Source of the DNA: Strongylocentrotus droebachiensis
Lineage: Eukaryota > Echinodermata > Echinoidea > Camarodonta > Strongylocentrotidae
Direction of reading: 5' to 3'
NCBI GenBank assembly: GCA_035222895.1
Contig: JAVYIG010006379.1
Location: forward strand, 1-64,000
Length of the DNA stretch: 64,000 nt
The position numbers were made by a program, and so were the translations under genes. Below the pieces are notes generated by a model that was not told the origin of the DNA, did no database searches, and worked only from the letters and a program-made list of their open reading frames with translations. Shown in pieces: positions 22,010 through 35,434 of the stretch. Within the stretch, counting starts at the first letter, position 1; every line of letters starts with the position of its first letter.

Positions 22010-23591
22010 TTTTGTAAAAGAAAGATATTACTTAATTTGTCTTTGATTATATGAATATTTTGTACAGTTATTATTTGTTTATCTTTGTTAGTAATAAAAT
22101 TTTCTCTGCATACATTTATTTTGTAGATTTCTTTCATTAAATTGTAGTTGTGATTGTACTATATGATTCTGACAGATGAATCAATTAATAAGTGAGAATG
22201 ATTATATACAGTATAAATAGAGAGAGAGAGAGAGAATTAGAGAGAATTGGCGCTTGGAATGAGATGAAAATGAGCATTCAGTAATTAATTGGCAAAAGTG
22301 TTTTAAATAAATCATGTTAGATGCAAAATATTGTCAGAGACACATAGTTTTTCCAAAGTACACTAGTATAGGAAAACAGTAACAATTTACCAGTAAATGA
22401 GCATAAAATTGCTTCACTTAATCTGGATTTATCAACATTCCTAGACCTACATACCAAAGCTTTTAAAAAATCTGATTTCCTTTGAAATAATTTATTGTTT
22501 GTACATGTATGTTCTTTAACCAATTAGGCACCCTTTACGAGCTTTTAAAATTCCCTCGTAAATAGGCCTACAAACAAAGTCTCTTTAGGTCGATAATTTT
22601 TTTCTCACATTCCAGGGTGTGGGCGCATTTGTGTGTGCGATTGTGTGTGTTTAAGTGTATCATGGAACGACGTTTTTTCCGAGCTCAAATTCACTTGTAG
22701 GCTTACCTATGTTTTCGATTTTAAACAAACTAGTTAACTAAACAAAACATTACAGAGGTAATTATCCTCAGTAGTGCCGAGTTTAAAATCCAATATCGAC
22801 CGTTGATTTTCAATTGATAAAGCCATTTAAAACAGATCATTTTCATACAGTCATTACCTTAAAAAAGGCAAGATTTTTTACTTGTCCAAAAATGTATACA
22901 AAAAAGCTATTAGGTTTTCCCACCGTTAGCACTGAGAAGGACATGAATGTTCTTATGAGAGGGCAACAGCTAGGGAAATATTTAGGGGAAATATCGTTTT
23001 AGGTAGTATTAATGTCGCCAGATAATGAAGAAGAGTTATGTAAACAGATTTTTTATTTTAAGGTAACAAAATAATCACTCTAAATAACATGTTCATATCT
23101 TCTACAGATTCCATTTAATCATCAATCGAAAATGTACACTGTATTTATATTGTATTAATAATACAGTTGCAAAAAAATGCAGTTCGTTAAGTTAATAGAC
23201 TGTTAGCGGGCCAAGCAGTAGCCAAACACTGTATTTTGAAGATATTTAATTTGAAGAGAATTTTAAGAGACGGGAGAGAGGGGGAGAGAGAGCCCGTTGT
23301 TTCTTGCAATTCTAGCCCAGAATATCTCAACGATAACATATTTGCTCAAAAAGCAAACGACGCTGTTTAAAAATTTGTATTCTATTCATAAACCTATTCC
23401 TTCCTCTTGCGGCCCCGTTGGGAGGTTCTACTGCTCTACACGTATTCTTTGCAAACAACCTCTTGACCACATTCTCACAAGTCAAAAAAGTCGAATTTCG
23501 GATTCTAAAAATATGTACATCCGTCAGATAAATACTTCAATTGTGACCTCTCCATCATCCCCAAAATTCGCTTCCCCCCCCCCCCCCCTCC

Positions 23592-23624
<33 letters not shown>

Positions 23625-25525
23625 TTGTCTCCTTCTCTTTTTCTTTCTCTCTTTCTCTCTCCCTGTCCCTTTCTTCCCATCTCTCTGTCTCTCTGTGACC
23701 CTTTCCTCTCACTGTCCTTAAGATGTGTGACGTTTGCATCTGTGTTTTTAATGCAGTAATCGAGCCTGTAATTCTCTTGTCGGTATTTTGATATCACTCT
23801 TCGTTCAAGGAAAGAAATTCGTATACTGGTTTCTTTATTTGCGTTGTCTTCCTTCTAGACTGAATTACTCTGTATTAAGTGGTCTGATGAAAATAAAACC
23901 TGCTGAAATACCTTATCTAAATCATACTATTTTTTTTTTTTTTTTTTTTTTTTGGGGGGGGGGGGTTGGCCTTTAGTAATTTGTTTTGTTTTAAATTGAA
24001 GTGCAACAATTATTCAGTTTCAAATTAAAAAAAAAATAACACGTCCTATACATGTTTATCTCTAAAAGTGACTCGTTTACATGTGGAAACATGCAAGCTT
24101 ATCATCGAAATGATAAGTTTCATGCATGGACCCGTTTCACAGAGCCTTTTTTCAATGACAAATAACAAGAATCAGCGAAATATCTGCTATAAACAACAAG
24201 GATTTCGCTAGCTCAATGATGACAAGTTGGTGAAATGGTGCTCTGATCCCTTTTTACTGTAACGACTGCTAAAGGCATAAACATTGATGATGATGCATGA
24301 TTGTTGGTGTGCTAGATCGATGATATGATGCTTGGTGACGTTTGAAAGTGGTAGATGAATCATTCAAGGACAGATTCGTTGTTCTTTAGATCATGAAGTG
24401 ATTTAAGGCATGAAAAATCGATCTATCGTTAAAAAACACGGATGCGGAATGTACATGGGTCTTCGTTAAAAGTAGGTTGGTGCAATGGCTGGCATAACTC
24501 TTTGGGGATAAGCATTCTATCAAAAATTAAATTGGTTCAGTAACGTTTGATTCAAAGCCCTAAAAACATACCAGATGCATGAAAAGAAAGAATAAAACAC
24601 TTAGTACTTATACGCCATGAATTTCGAAAAGAACAATTTGGTTTAAAACCCTTAAATTGACAAAAGTTGGAGAGGTTCAAAATCTTCTTTTTTTTCTCGA
24701 TCGCAACTGGTCGGTTTTTCTACTGTACGACAAAATTTATACCCATGTCAACTATTTTCAGAGCCATTGCATTTCATTGGAGCAATGTAGCATTAAAAGA
24801 AACATATAATTGTTGCCGATTTGAGGAATAATATGTGATCAATTTAGCCCCAAAACTCCCTGCCATGGAAGGGATAACAGGCTATACGAGAAAGACTGGA
24901 GTGCTTTTAGAATGTTCCAGGAGTCTGTCATTTGTCTACCCTTTTATTTTCTTGTCTAATCAGGGATATATGCACAACCCAGATTCGTAATGAGACTTAG
25001 TAATGGCCTTAGGGATCGGTTATTGACTTCTCTGCTTTAGAGGGTGGGGATCCTGTAAAGGCCATTGAGTTTGCCTTAAAAATCAATTCGTCTCATTTCC
25101 ATAAAAGTTAGTTGATAAATAGCAGGATACCTTTCTTATATTTTACCTGATTATCTTTGAAGTAGAATAGTATGCGACAGATGATTTTTTTTTATATGAG
25201 AACTCATTTTTTGAGATCCGAATTAAGGTGGTTCTCTTCTTCTTTATTTTAAATCTTGGCAATGAAATAGACGCAATAAAGTGCCACGCAGGATTTGTAT
25301 ATAACCGTGTACAAATTATTTGTCCAAAAGATCAAATTTACCATAGTTGTATTTCTTTATTAATGGGATTCATGCCGTTACCGTGCATGATTCTTAAGTT
25401 TTATGGAAAAATGATGGAATTCAGAATTTAACTTTTTAGCCTTAGGAATAAAAAAAGGAGAGAACAAACAAGACACTATATCGAATGTAGACATGATAAT
25501 AAAACAGATGCAGGTGAATTGGGGT
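22010..25525. other. Non-coding DNA with microsatellites
   Basis: AT-rich with no exon recognised. It contains a short GA run (22219-22234), a C run and CT microsatellite (23574-23700), and a poly-T/poly-G stretch (23931-23965). Confidence 0.5.
23574..23700. repeat. C run and CT microsatellite
   Basis: A 15-base C run followed by imperfect (CT)n. Open frames on either strand through it (Ser/Leu or Arg/Glu repeats) are low-complexity artefacts. Confidence 0.9.
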
Positions 25526-25529
25526 ACTC

Positions 25530-25640
25530 TTAAATTCAATTCAATTCAAGGTTTATTAAAAACATGTGTCGCAGCCCAATGGCTGAAATGGTCATGTGTA
25601 CAAATAAAAAGACTCATTGCGTATTTCAAACATAAAATAC
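25530..25640 (-). mobile_element. LINE-like 3' tail, antisense
   Basis: AATTCAATTCAATTCAAGG followed by TTTATTAAAAACATGTGT. On the minus strand this reads AATAAACCTTGAATTGAATTG, the typical 3' end with short tandem repeats of CR1/L2-type non-LTR elements. How far the element extends to the right is unclear. Confidence 0.4.
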
Positions 25641-27144
25641 AGTTACAATTGATTTGTCAATATTGAAATATATATAGTCAATATGATAAGATTGCTTGGG
25701 CAGCAAAATTAAGAAAATAGAATATAACATGAAGTCAGAAAAACGGAGAGGAGAAACATGAAGAAAAGAAGAAGTTGTAAAAATGCATGTACATCAAAAA
25801 ATATAAATTGCATACATGAATTTTTAAAGAGTCATAACGAGAATATACGTATATAAAAAATAGAAAAGAACGTATTCTTTTCATAACATTGTTGACGTTT
25901 GATATTGCAAGTATTTGTATTATTGCTTAGAAAAATGATATTAAAAACAATTATGGCACTCTTACATTCCTTTTCCTTCAGATATAAAGTGGCTATTGAA
26001 GGGAAAGGGAACAGAATTGTGATATTTCGGTTTGTTATAATTTTATATGGAGAGTAAAAATCAGGAAACTTCAACAACTGTAAAAAGAGTACAATACAAA
26101 TAAAAAGTGTATATGTAACTTTGGAGTTGTCAGAAACATACGCAGCAAATCTATATATATTAGCTAGTTTGATCGTCTATGATCTTCCTAATGACGCAAG
26201 TACCCAACTGACGAGGATATCATACAATGCCCCCAAGAATGTTTCGATTTGATGACCTTACCGCACCTCAGATGACCACTTTACACCAAACATTTTCAAA
26301 ACGAATGAAATCCAAGGCCTATTTCACGAATATCCTGATAAACCAGATTTTTAAATGGCCCAGGACGCCGGATTCTTGGCGACATAGATACCATCGATAA
26401 TGATTTCTGATCCGAAAACCATGCATGGTTTGCAAAATGTGTTGGATTTGGTAGATTCCATAAAAGCCTCCTTTATTAAAATGTATGTTTTTTATCTCGG
26501 TATTGCGCATGCGTGGCTGGAATTAATGCGATATTAATGACTAATGCCTTGGGGTAGATACTTACGTGAAGTACGATGTCTCTACCGCCTTGGAGGGTCA
26601 TGATCGTGTGAATGTTCGGGAAAGACCTCGTATTCTATGACGTGCGAAAAAATCAACCTTTTGCCAGTGCTAGAATTTGCTTTTGATTTTGGTTCCGGGA
26701 GTCAAATAGCCGACAGATTATTAAAAAAAGGGGAAAATAATGTAACTATAACTCCTTTTCATCCATTGATTTTCTACCCATTCCTCAACTATAGATGCAA
26801 AGGTGTGAATTGATTGATTTCGGTTAATAGCTGCTATCATGAACATCTGCAGTCACTTCTCCTAATGACAATTAAGAACTATGTTCCCGATCCTCCTCTT
26901 CCTCTCCCACTCTTATACCGTCTCTATTTCATTTCTTGGGGACACAATCGTATTGCAGTATGAGTAAGATAATAAATTTCTTTTCGATTTGATTCTTTTT
27001 GCTCCAAGGCGGTGGAAATTTTAGAGCAACACCGTTCAGGGCTCACTGCTTTCTTGGTTGTCTCTTCGACGATAACGTATTATGTACAGCTCTAGCTCTG
27101 GCTTGAATCCAACTTGGCGTCAACGTAGGGAAAAATGTGAGAGA

Positions 27145-27405
27145 CATTGGCGTAGCGAGAATCCAACCATTGAGGAGGATATGGCACGATGGGGGACACC
27201 GGTCTTAATACTCGGAAAAATGACATTCGAATTTACAAGGCTACTCTTTAAGGGGAGGGTGCGAGAGTTGGTATTTTCCTTAACATTTCCCCTGTCCCAC
27301 TTCTGCTCTCATTTCTCTCTCTTTCTTTCTTCTTACTTTATATGTCACCATTTTAACGGGGGGAGGCACATGCCCCTTGTTGGTCAGGTAGCTACGCCAC
27401 TTGTC
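27145..27405. repeat. Possible short element bounded by GGCGTAGC / GCTACGCC
   Basis: TTGGCGTAGCGAG near 27147 and GTAGCTACGCCAC near 27388 form short inverted ends around a segment with a G-rich run (GGGGGGAGGCACATGCCCC). Such GTGGCGTAGC-type ends are familiar in marine invertebrate dispersed repeats. An open frame across it (27082-27513) shows no recognisable domain. Confidence 0.35.
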
Positions 27406-27513
27406 ATGGACATCCATCCCAGGAGGGATAACAATTTGTTTAGTAGAGATAAACAATGCTCAGCAGACTCGTACGGTATTCATGAAGGAGGAGGAAAAAC
27501 AGTACAATTATAA

Positions 27514-28787
27514 TGATTCCTATGCAAGGGCGGTAAAAGGATAGCTACTTAGCCTTAGGATATATCGGATGGCTACTCGCACGTGCTCTCCAGAGAGGAT
27601 TCAGTCTTTAGCTGTAATATAATAAGCCTCAGCTTGTTGTCAATCGAGTATTAAATATGTAATCATGTGTGGAACATTCCAATCTGATTGTTTATTTTAA
27701 TACTATTTTGGGGGTACATTTCCATGTATTGTCCACTGCTTTTCACGGGATTTAAGTTTGCCCCGTATTGGTTTTAAGGAGTTATTAATGTAATTTATTG
27801 AATAACTATTAAGTTTCAACTACTCATATGACATCGGTCCATCTTGTAAAACCCGAGTGACCGCCACAGATCTAATGCAATGTTCGTTGGCAATCATAAC
27901 CCTTGAGGTGACGTGAGGGGCCGCGAACACAGAAGATAACGCATGGGACCGCGTCATGCCTGTGTAATGCAAACAGATGAATAACCAGCCGTTGCCAACG
28001 GGTATTTTCCTCCGTAAGGGGTTGAATAAATCACACTTATTTCATGTGCATGCCTCATTGCAACTCGACCATACAGCTAGCCAGGCATTTCTTGAATCAC
28101 CCGACTGTCTTGCTCCTTCCCGTCTCCTTGTGTCTTAAATAACACGCATCATCGCTTGAAACTGATGCGAGAATCGCCGCACGCCCACGCATAAAAGCAC
28201 ATAAACTCAAATGATATAAACGTAGTAATAATTGTCAATTACTCAGCGGGACAACCCTGCAAGGGGTACGGAGATCCTCAGGCAGAGCTCTACAAACATT
28301 AGGCCCCATCCTGCGGCGCCGTAACGATTCTGAAAGTGACGCTCGTGTTGCGCCTTTTTTCGTCGTCTTCTTCGTTTTTTTTTCCTCTCTCTTTTTTGCG
28401 CCTATAAGGCGAGGATTGAGACGATATATAGAGAGAGGACCTTTCAAGATGTACCAAACTAGAGGCATTAGGTGCCAGCTTTGATCTGGATGTATCTCCT
28501 TCTTCACTTTTGCCTAATGACTTGAAAGGTTATCATTGCTCAGTGGATTCAGCTACGAGAGGGTCTATTTGGGGAAATGAAGACTCGTTTATAGAAGTGT
28601 GATTTATTGTGTAGATGGTTATGTATCCCCTTCCATGACGATAATGTTCAATTATGATTTTGCTCTTGATAAATTCTTGAAAATCTATACCCCCTGTATA
28701 TACATTAATCATTCTATTTCGTCGAAGTTCGTGCGAGTGTTTGTGCATGTGCGTATCTGAGTGTGCGTTGTGTATGTGTTTGGGTCT

Positions 28788-28826
<39 letters not shown>

Positions 28827-31800
28827 TCTATTTTAGTAGTGAAAAATTACAAATGATATCCACACCCCTGAGAATAACATGGCTCAAGTGATGTTCTCTT
28901 ACAAGCAGCAGCTATCTGAAGTCAATTAAATGAATTTGTTAGAAATTAAATTCGACAAAAGATAGGAAATCTTGATTTGCGCAATAAAATGTGTCCATAT
29001 TACTATAACTAAACAATAAGACTTCAGATTAATTTAATTGACAAGGATTTGCTTTATCATCATCTACTCTGGGTCAAAAATTATTCAACAAAAAGTGTCC
29101 GGCCATCTTTGAACATTTTTATTCCAAATTTCCCGGATAGCAGAGTTTTACCCAATTGAGGCAATAATAAAATGGTCAAATTATGATTTTATTTTTTTTC
29201 CTACACATTGCGCAGGATATTACTTTGAGGTTGCAAGAGTTGCGGGAAAGGAGATCAAACTCAAATAACCCTGGTAGTTGGCAGGTTTATTCCACAAGCT
29301 ATTATAAACACTAAAAACTGATATCAACACCTTTTAAATTGCACTAGTTTTTCCTCATAGCTCTTCGCAATGTCCATCCCAGTATTAAGTGCATTGACTC
29401 CCACTGAACCTTTTCACCACTGACTGACCATAGTTATTATTATCAAATCGCAGACATGACAAGCGTGAAGATACGTCTAGAGGCGATGGGAAACATCTTT
29501 AATTCCACAAGACCATCTTTTCATACATGAGTAAGCGATCGGTTTCTTAAACTAATTAAAGCTGAACTAGAGGATGCAGAAAGACAGGCAAGCTGTTTCG
29601 TCATTGAATTATTTCATAGACGAAATAAGAATTACGACTTTAAAACATTTATATTGAGAATTGGTCAGACTGATTAAGTGTTCTGTGACTTGAAACTAAA
29701 ACATGACGTAATTTATCAATTGTGTCCGTTTCAGTGAGCTTCGTCGTAGATATTTATCATCCCCACAATGAGGTAAAAATGAGGTACGTGGGCCCCCTAA
29801 ATGTAGTCCTGCCTTGAAATTACCTTTTTTCATAATGATATCACGTCATTAAACATATTACATCATGAATCCAGGTCCAAGAAATGAGGAAAGGAATCTG
29901 ACTCTTCTCTTAAATGTATTTGTTTCAGTGAGACTCGACATACTTGTATCATTAAATTAAAGAAAATGTATGTAATAAATTATACAGTAACAATATTAAT
30001 CTAGCAGGTCAGAATCCGCTATAGCATTGGAAAACTCCAAACGCACATTTCACAAAAACTACTGCTTCCGCGGTGAAATATGATGATTCGGTAGTCGATA
30101 TATGAAGTGCGATTTCCCATCAGAGCCCTCTTGATGTCAAAGGATTCCTTTTAAGTAGTAAGAACACTTGTGGTACACGTGGTCATTGCCATTATTTTTC
30201 TTTACATGTTTCAGCACTTCACGGAGGAAAAGAAAACAGGAAATGGCTTTTATAGCGGGTAGCTTTAGTTCATTATTGATTTGTGGTTAGTCAATTTCCA
30301 TACGAAGATTTCGTGCACGATGATCCGAGGCTCTTCTGTTTTATACTGCACATTTAGACACGTTTTAAGAACTTCTAACCGTGAAACATACTGCGACTCC
30401 GCTCTAATACTGATACTTCTCGGTTTTATACATCAATGCGATTTTATACAAATTTATATTAATTGGTTGAAGACTTACTTTAAAAAAGAACAACACGACT
30501 CCATTCCCTTAATATCTTGTTAACCCTAACGCTTAAGCATTCATATATCGATCATCATTTCAATAGTATAAAAAAAAATTCTCTTGAAAGAGCTAATGCA
30601 CGTGCCATATCGAGATTAATCTGCCTGTGGCGTTCCTATGGTGAAGATATAAAAGTGGCAATACATTTCTGGTAAGGTTGAATTGCTAAAATTTCATATT
30701 TGTAAGATTATTTTCAATTTTGGTAAGGTCAGGGAAGAATTCTGATAACCCAAATCTGAAAACGGGTTAAGCCGCTTACACCACACGAGAAGGTTAAAAT
30801 GATTTCCCATGAGGCGATGCGTAGATTAAATGCACAAAATAGCATTTGTGATCTTTCAAAGAACATGAAATCCTTTTACCAATACACTTTTTTATTAAAG
30901 AACATCTCTTTGTATTCATTTAAAACAATGCAAACCTGTAACACAAAATATTGTGAATTTCCATGCCGTTTGTGTAGACGTCATAAATGTACGAATATGA
31001 CTTTTTGTAAATGACTGAACCTTCGTTGCATGTACGAGTACAGGATTAGGATCTTACTTGTGGTTCAACGTGTTCTTAAAGAATCACGGGCAAACCCCAA
31101 AGGTATATACCCTGGAATACTTTGAAATTCGTGCCTTGAACTCGTTCAAGATGAGGTTTTTCGCAGCCACTAAAGTAGTCATAATGCATTATATTTTGTT
31201 AAGAACACAATTGTTGAGACACCTTAAACAATAGGCTCTGGAAGATTCAATGATAAATAAAAGGTTATAGTTTCTGATCAATAAATGAATGAGAACATAT
31301 TATCGCTATAAATACACTGTGCGACCATCAACATGAACAGATGTTTTTATTTAATTTCCCATATTTTTGCACAATCGTCTTTATGCTACAGCTTTCAGCC
31401 TAGTAAGCATTCCTATAAAATAATACAGTTCTTGATAATGTATAATTTCACTATATCTTTTTGTGCTCAATAACAAAAATAGCAAGGCTGACTTTTTAAA
31501 GTGTTGATGTTATCATATTACATAAGAAATCGTTACTTCATCTTTTTTTAACGAATCTCTGAAATAGTCACAATCTTTAGGAGAAAGGCGAAAATATGAT
31601 GAGCAGCTGCGATTTTTTAATATCAAAATAGAATGGTTATAGAGTGGCTCCAACATCCAATTTAAAAATCATATTTTCCGGTCAGTTCATGTCCTGAAGC
31701 CTTACTGTTTTTAAAAGATCACATCTAGTGGTCATCTCCCAGACGGTATTTACCTCGCACCATGTGGTTATCTAAATTTATATCGGTCGCCCGTCCTTCT

Positions 31801-33480
31801 TGGCCAACTAAACCTTCTTCTGTTTAATGAAGAGAAGGTTGAGTTGCTGAAAATAAATTTGTGGCAAATCTTATTCTTTTTATGTCAGTTTTGAAGATAG
31901 AAATGTTTTCTGAAAAAGAGTGATTGCTCTAAAAATGTCCTCAAATTCAAAAATATACGCGAACAAATAGCTAATTTGGGGGAATCTTTCATGCCACATG
32001 AGTGTCTAGTTTCTAAATTTAGTATTTTGTGTGCAGTACATGTCCTTTTCATCAATTAAGCTTTAGACGATTTTAGACTTTAGACGGAATCTAGGAACTA
32101 TGAGCATAAGCACCATTCCAACTTGATTCTCGTTTCTGCAGCAATCTTGTTGCATGGCCTGAATTCAACTTCATCTTTGACGTAATCATTTCGGTATATT
32201 ACAGATGATGTTGATATCAAATATAATGTAACAAGAAAATAGTCTTTATCACTTTCCAGATCTTGACTTGATAAACAGGAAGAGAAGCATCAAACGTAAT
32301 GATTCCAAAGCAGGAGAGTAAAGATACAGAAAGGGAGATTGGTATAGATATAGGATATGGATGATGAAGCAGGATAGGAAAGGAATAAGATCAATGTTCC
32401 ATTGAATGAAATGTGAAAGTGTGTTGTTTAATACTTTATGAAACTATAACAGTCGTTGTCTTTCTTGGTGGGGAAAGCAAATCATACTTATGGTTGATTT
32501 TTGTTTTAAACCTGGAAAACAAATTGGTATATGATACAGAAAACTTTCATCAGTTGGGGATAATGATAACATGTAGTTTTTAAGCTTCTAACAACCTTAA
32601 ATTTGTTATGCAAGCTTTCATCCACTCCTGTGTTTGCCATGTGCAGATATAAATGAACATTTTCTCATGGCATTAGAAGGTTATTTGCCGAACTTTTCAC
32701 TGAATAAAAACTTTGCAATAAATTGCAACGGTCATGATTAAACTTAGCGAGAATTTAAACTAGAGCGAAGAAACTTATGACGATTCATTACAACGTTAAA
32801 AATACCTTTTTCAAGAAACGTGAGCTATTATAATCGAAGTGATTTTTTTTCACTCAACCTGTAAAAATTCATAATCCATGCACTATTCCAACTCTCTGTA
32901 CACCTGTGAGCTATAAAAACAATCATTACTGTTGTGATACACAGCACATTTCAAATAAATCAATACATAAGATATCAAACTGAGGACTACTTTTTTTATG
33001 AAGATACCTCTTAGCATCAGAGTCCCCATAGAGTTACAATATTCTCTTTAAATCAATGAACTTCCAAATGAGAACAATTTTCCCAAATTAAATATAGACT
33101 TTACTTCACCCACCTGCGTATAAAATCTAATCTATTTCTCACCCTCAAGTCAAATTACTTAACTTAAATATTGTCCCTCAGGTACAGAAGCAAGTTTCCA
33201 TATCTTGTAACTTTGTCCATAAAAACCCGAACGATGTTTTCCCTCGCTCGTTTCCTTGCTTGATTGCGTGTATAACAATGCGTTTTCAAGCCAACGTAAC
33301 CGGCGAAACTCTTAAATGCTCGGGCAATGCGAACTGATCAAATTTGTGTGGCGTTATACGGATAACCTCTCTAGGAAATAACCGATCGATACAATCTAAG
33401 ATAGGACGGATAGCTGATACCCCATTGACGATTCTCTCTAAAGTTACTCAAACTGTGCCAAAGGTATCGGGTGACAGAAT
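27514..33480. other. Non-coding DNA, nothing recognised apart from a CT run
   Basis: Read on both strands without a convincing exon or RNA gene. A CT microsatellite lies at 28789-28823. Open frames here are short and uneven in composition. Confidence 0.4.
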
Positions 33481-33487
33481 AGCCTCT

Positions 33488-33795
33488 AAGATTAGGCAGA
33501 TAATGAATGAAGTAACTTCGCGAAAGATCGGCTAAATTCGGAAAGACTGGAGGGCCGGACAGAGATTAGTTTTGTATCGATATATTCCGTGGTTTGAGTA
33601 TGCGCGTTAAAAACTTGTTAATCTCTTCTTTATATGCCATGAAGATTAGACAGATAATGAAGAAAGTTACTTTTTAAACATCGGCTAAATTCGGAAAAGA
33701 CCGGAGGCCTGGTCCGAGAGTAGTTTTGTATCGATATCGTAGGGGGTTCGCCAATAAATTATGCACGTTAAAAGCTTTCAATTATCTTCATTTGA
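33488..33795. repeat. Two-copy tandem repeat, period 154 bp
   Basis: AAGATTAGGCAGATAATGAA at 33488 recurs as AAGATTAGACAGATAATGAA at 33642. Both are followed by ATCGGCTAAATTCGGAAA, a GAGGCC/GAGGGCC stretch, TAGTTTTGTATCGATAT and CGTTAAAA. The copies have small indels and a number of substitutions. Confidence 0.8.
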
Positions 33796-34957
33796 AAGTC
33801 CTTACTTAATGTATAAACACAGCAAAACCACTTTGTGGTCCATTAATGTATCATAAGACGTATGTCTTGGCGACTGAAATAGCCAATTCCGTATCTAAAT
33901 GATAAAACTAGAAAGAGAAAGAATATACATGTACATTTGTTTATGTAAAACTCTTGACTGGCTTAATGTGGTTCACCGCCCGATTAGGACATGCTTATAG
34001 AAGAAAAACAGCACTGAACTATTCAAAATCTAACTGAGTAACTGGTTGCTTTCAAAAAATGATTTGAATTTACCCCCTAGATTTTTAAAAACAAGCAACG
34101 CCAACAAAAAATAACAGGGTTATTTCTAAAGTTTATTTCCTAAAAAGACTGATACCTTTGGACTTATCAATGTTTTCCTGAATTACGATATGAAATAGTA
34201 TAACCAAACTTAGCGCTTGAAGCGTCAGTGCGAATCAGCAGACTGTAATTACATAAACTATTCTGTGCATTTTGTCTTGTCCCTTTTCGCGCCTTTTATC
34301 ATTTCTGGGTCCTCGACCAAAGTGCTCTTGTCGAGGCTCCGGGGGGACCACTCCTATTTCTCGCCCTAACCATGTTAATTGTCCCCAAAGTCATGCCTGG
34401 GGTCTCGCATTCCTTGTAATCTATATTTTTCATGTCCTGTTTAAAAGGCAACCTCTTCCTCAACCTTCCCGCCTTTTTTCGGAAGGTCTGAAGACCATGA
34501 CGTCTGCTCATAAAGTCATCCCTATGGAATCTCAGCATATCAAGTAATGTCTCTCTTGGTCAATTATCTTACTTCGGGTTTCGCTCCTCCTTTTCGTATT
34601 CACACATATTGAATATTGACAGAGGAAAAGCAAATCAAATGTTTTGACAGAGGGTTAGAAATTGTATTATGCTTATTTTCCGAGGGACCGGATCTTGACT
34701 TTTCCAGATTATATGGAAATTCATACAACATAAGAATATTTACTCGTTTCGTGACGCTGTGTCTATTATGTTATTAGCTTGGCATGTCGACTTGTAGATT
34801 TGATTATTTTCAAACTAGTTTATTGAAGCTTTCGGTCGAAGCAAACTTTCTCTGAAGCAAACATAAACGTTAAAATAAGCTGTTTAAGATCATTTCCATA
34901 AATATTTCAGTAGTTGCAAGGACCTTCGTAAGTAAGGAAGATAAAATAATCAATTAT

Positions 34958-35434
34958 AGATAACGACGAAGTTCACATCTCACATAGATCGTATAATGCG
35001 CTATGTCATCATCTCTGCTTTAAAGAACAAAATACATTTCGATGCATTTAGTTACATCATCGTGTGAACGGTCTATTTAGAAGTGTTAACACGCCCTTGC
35101 CTTCCTGACGCATATAGATATCGACGAAGTTCACATCACACACAGATCGTATAATGCGCTATGTCATCATATCTCTGCTTTAAAGAACAAAATACATTTC
35201 GGTGGATACAGTTACATCCTCGTGTGAACGATATCTTAAGAAATGTTAACACGCCCTTGACTTCCTGACGCATAATAGATAACGACGAAGTTCACATCTT
35301 ACATAGATCATATAATGTGCGTTGTCAACTTTCTGCTTTAAAGGACAGCATACATTTCGATGCATGCAGTTACATCCTTGTGTGAACGATCTCTCTGGAA
35401 GTGTTAACACACCCTTGACTTCCTGACGCACACA
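34958..35434. repeat. Three-copy tandem repeat, period about 160 bp
   Basis: AGATAACGACGAAGTTCACA starts copies at 34958, 35116 (AGATATCGACGAAG) and 35277. Each contains ATAATGCGCTATGTCATCAT or a variant, TTTAAAGAACAAAATACATT, a GTGTGAACG motif, TGTTAACACGCCCTTG and CTTCCTGACGCA. Spacings are 158 and 161 bp. The palindrome GTGTTAACAC (HNF1-like half sites) in copies 1 and 3 stands out (AATGTTAACAC in copy 2). Confidence 0.85.

Noticed and set aside
27082-27513. 143-codon open frame
   Set aside because: It overlaps a segment with GGCGTAGC/GCTACGCC ends that looks like a dispersed repeat, and the translation has no recognisable domain and mixed composition.
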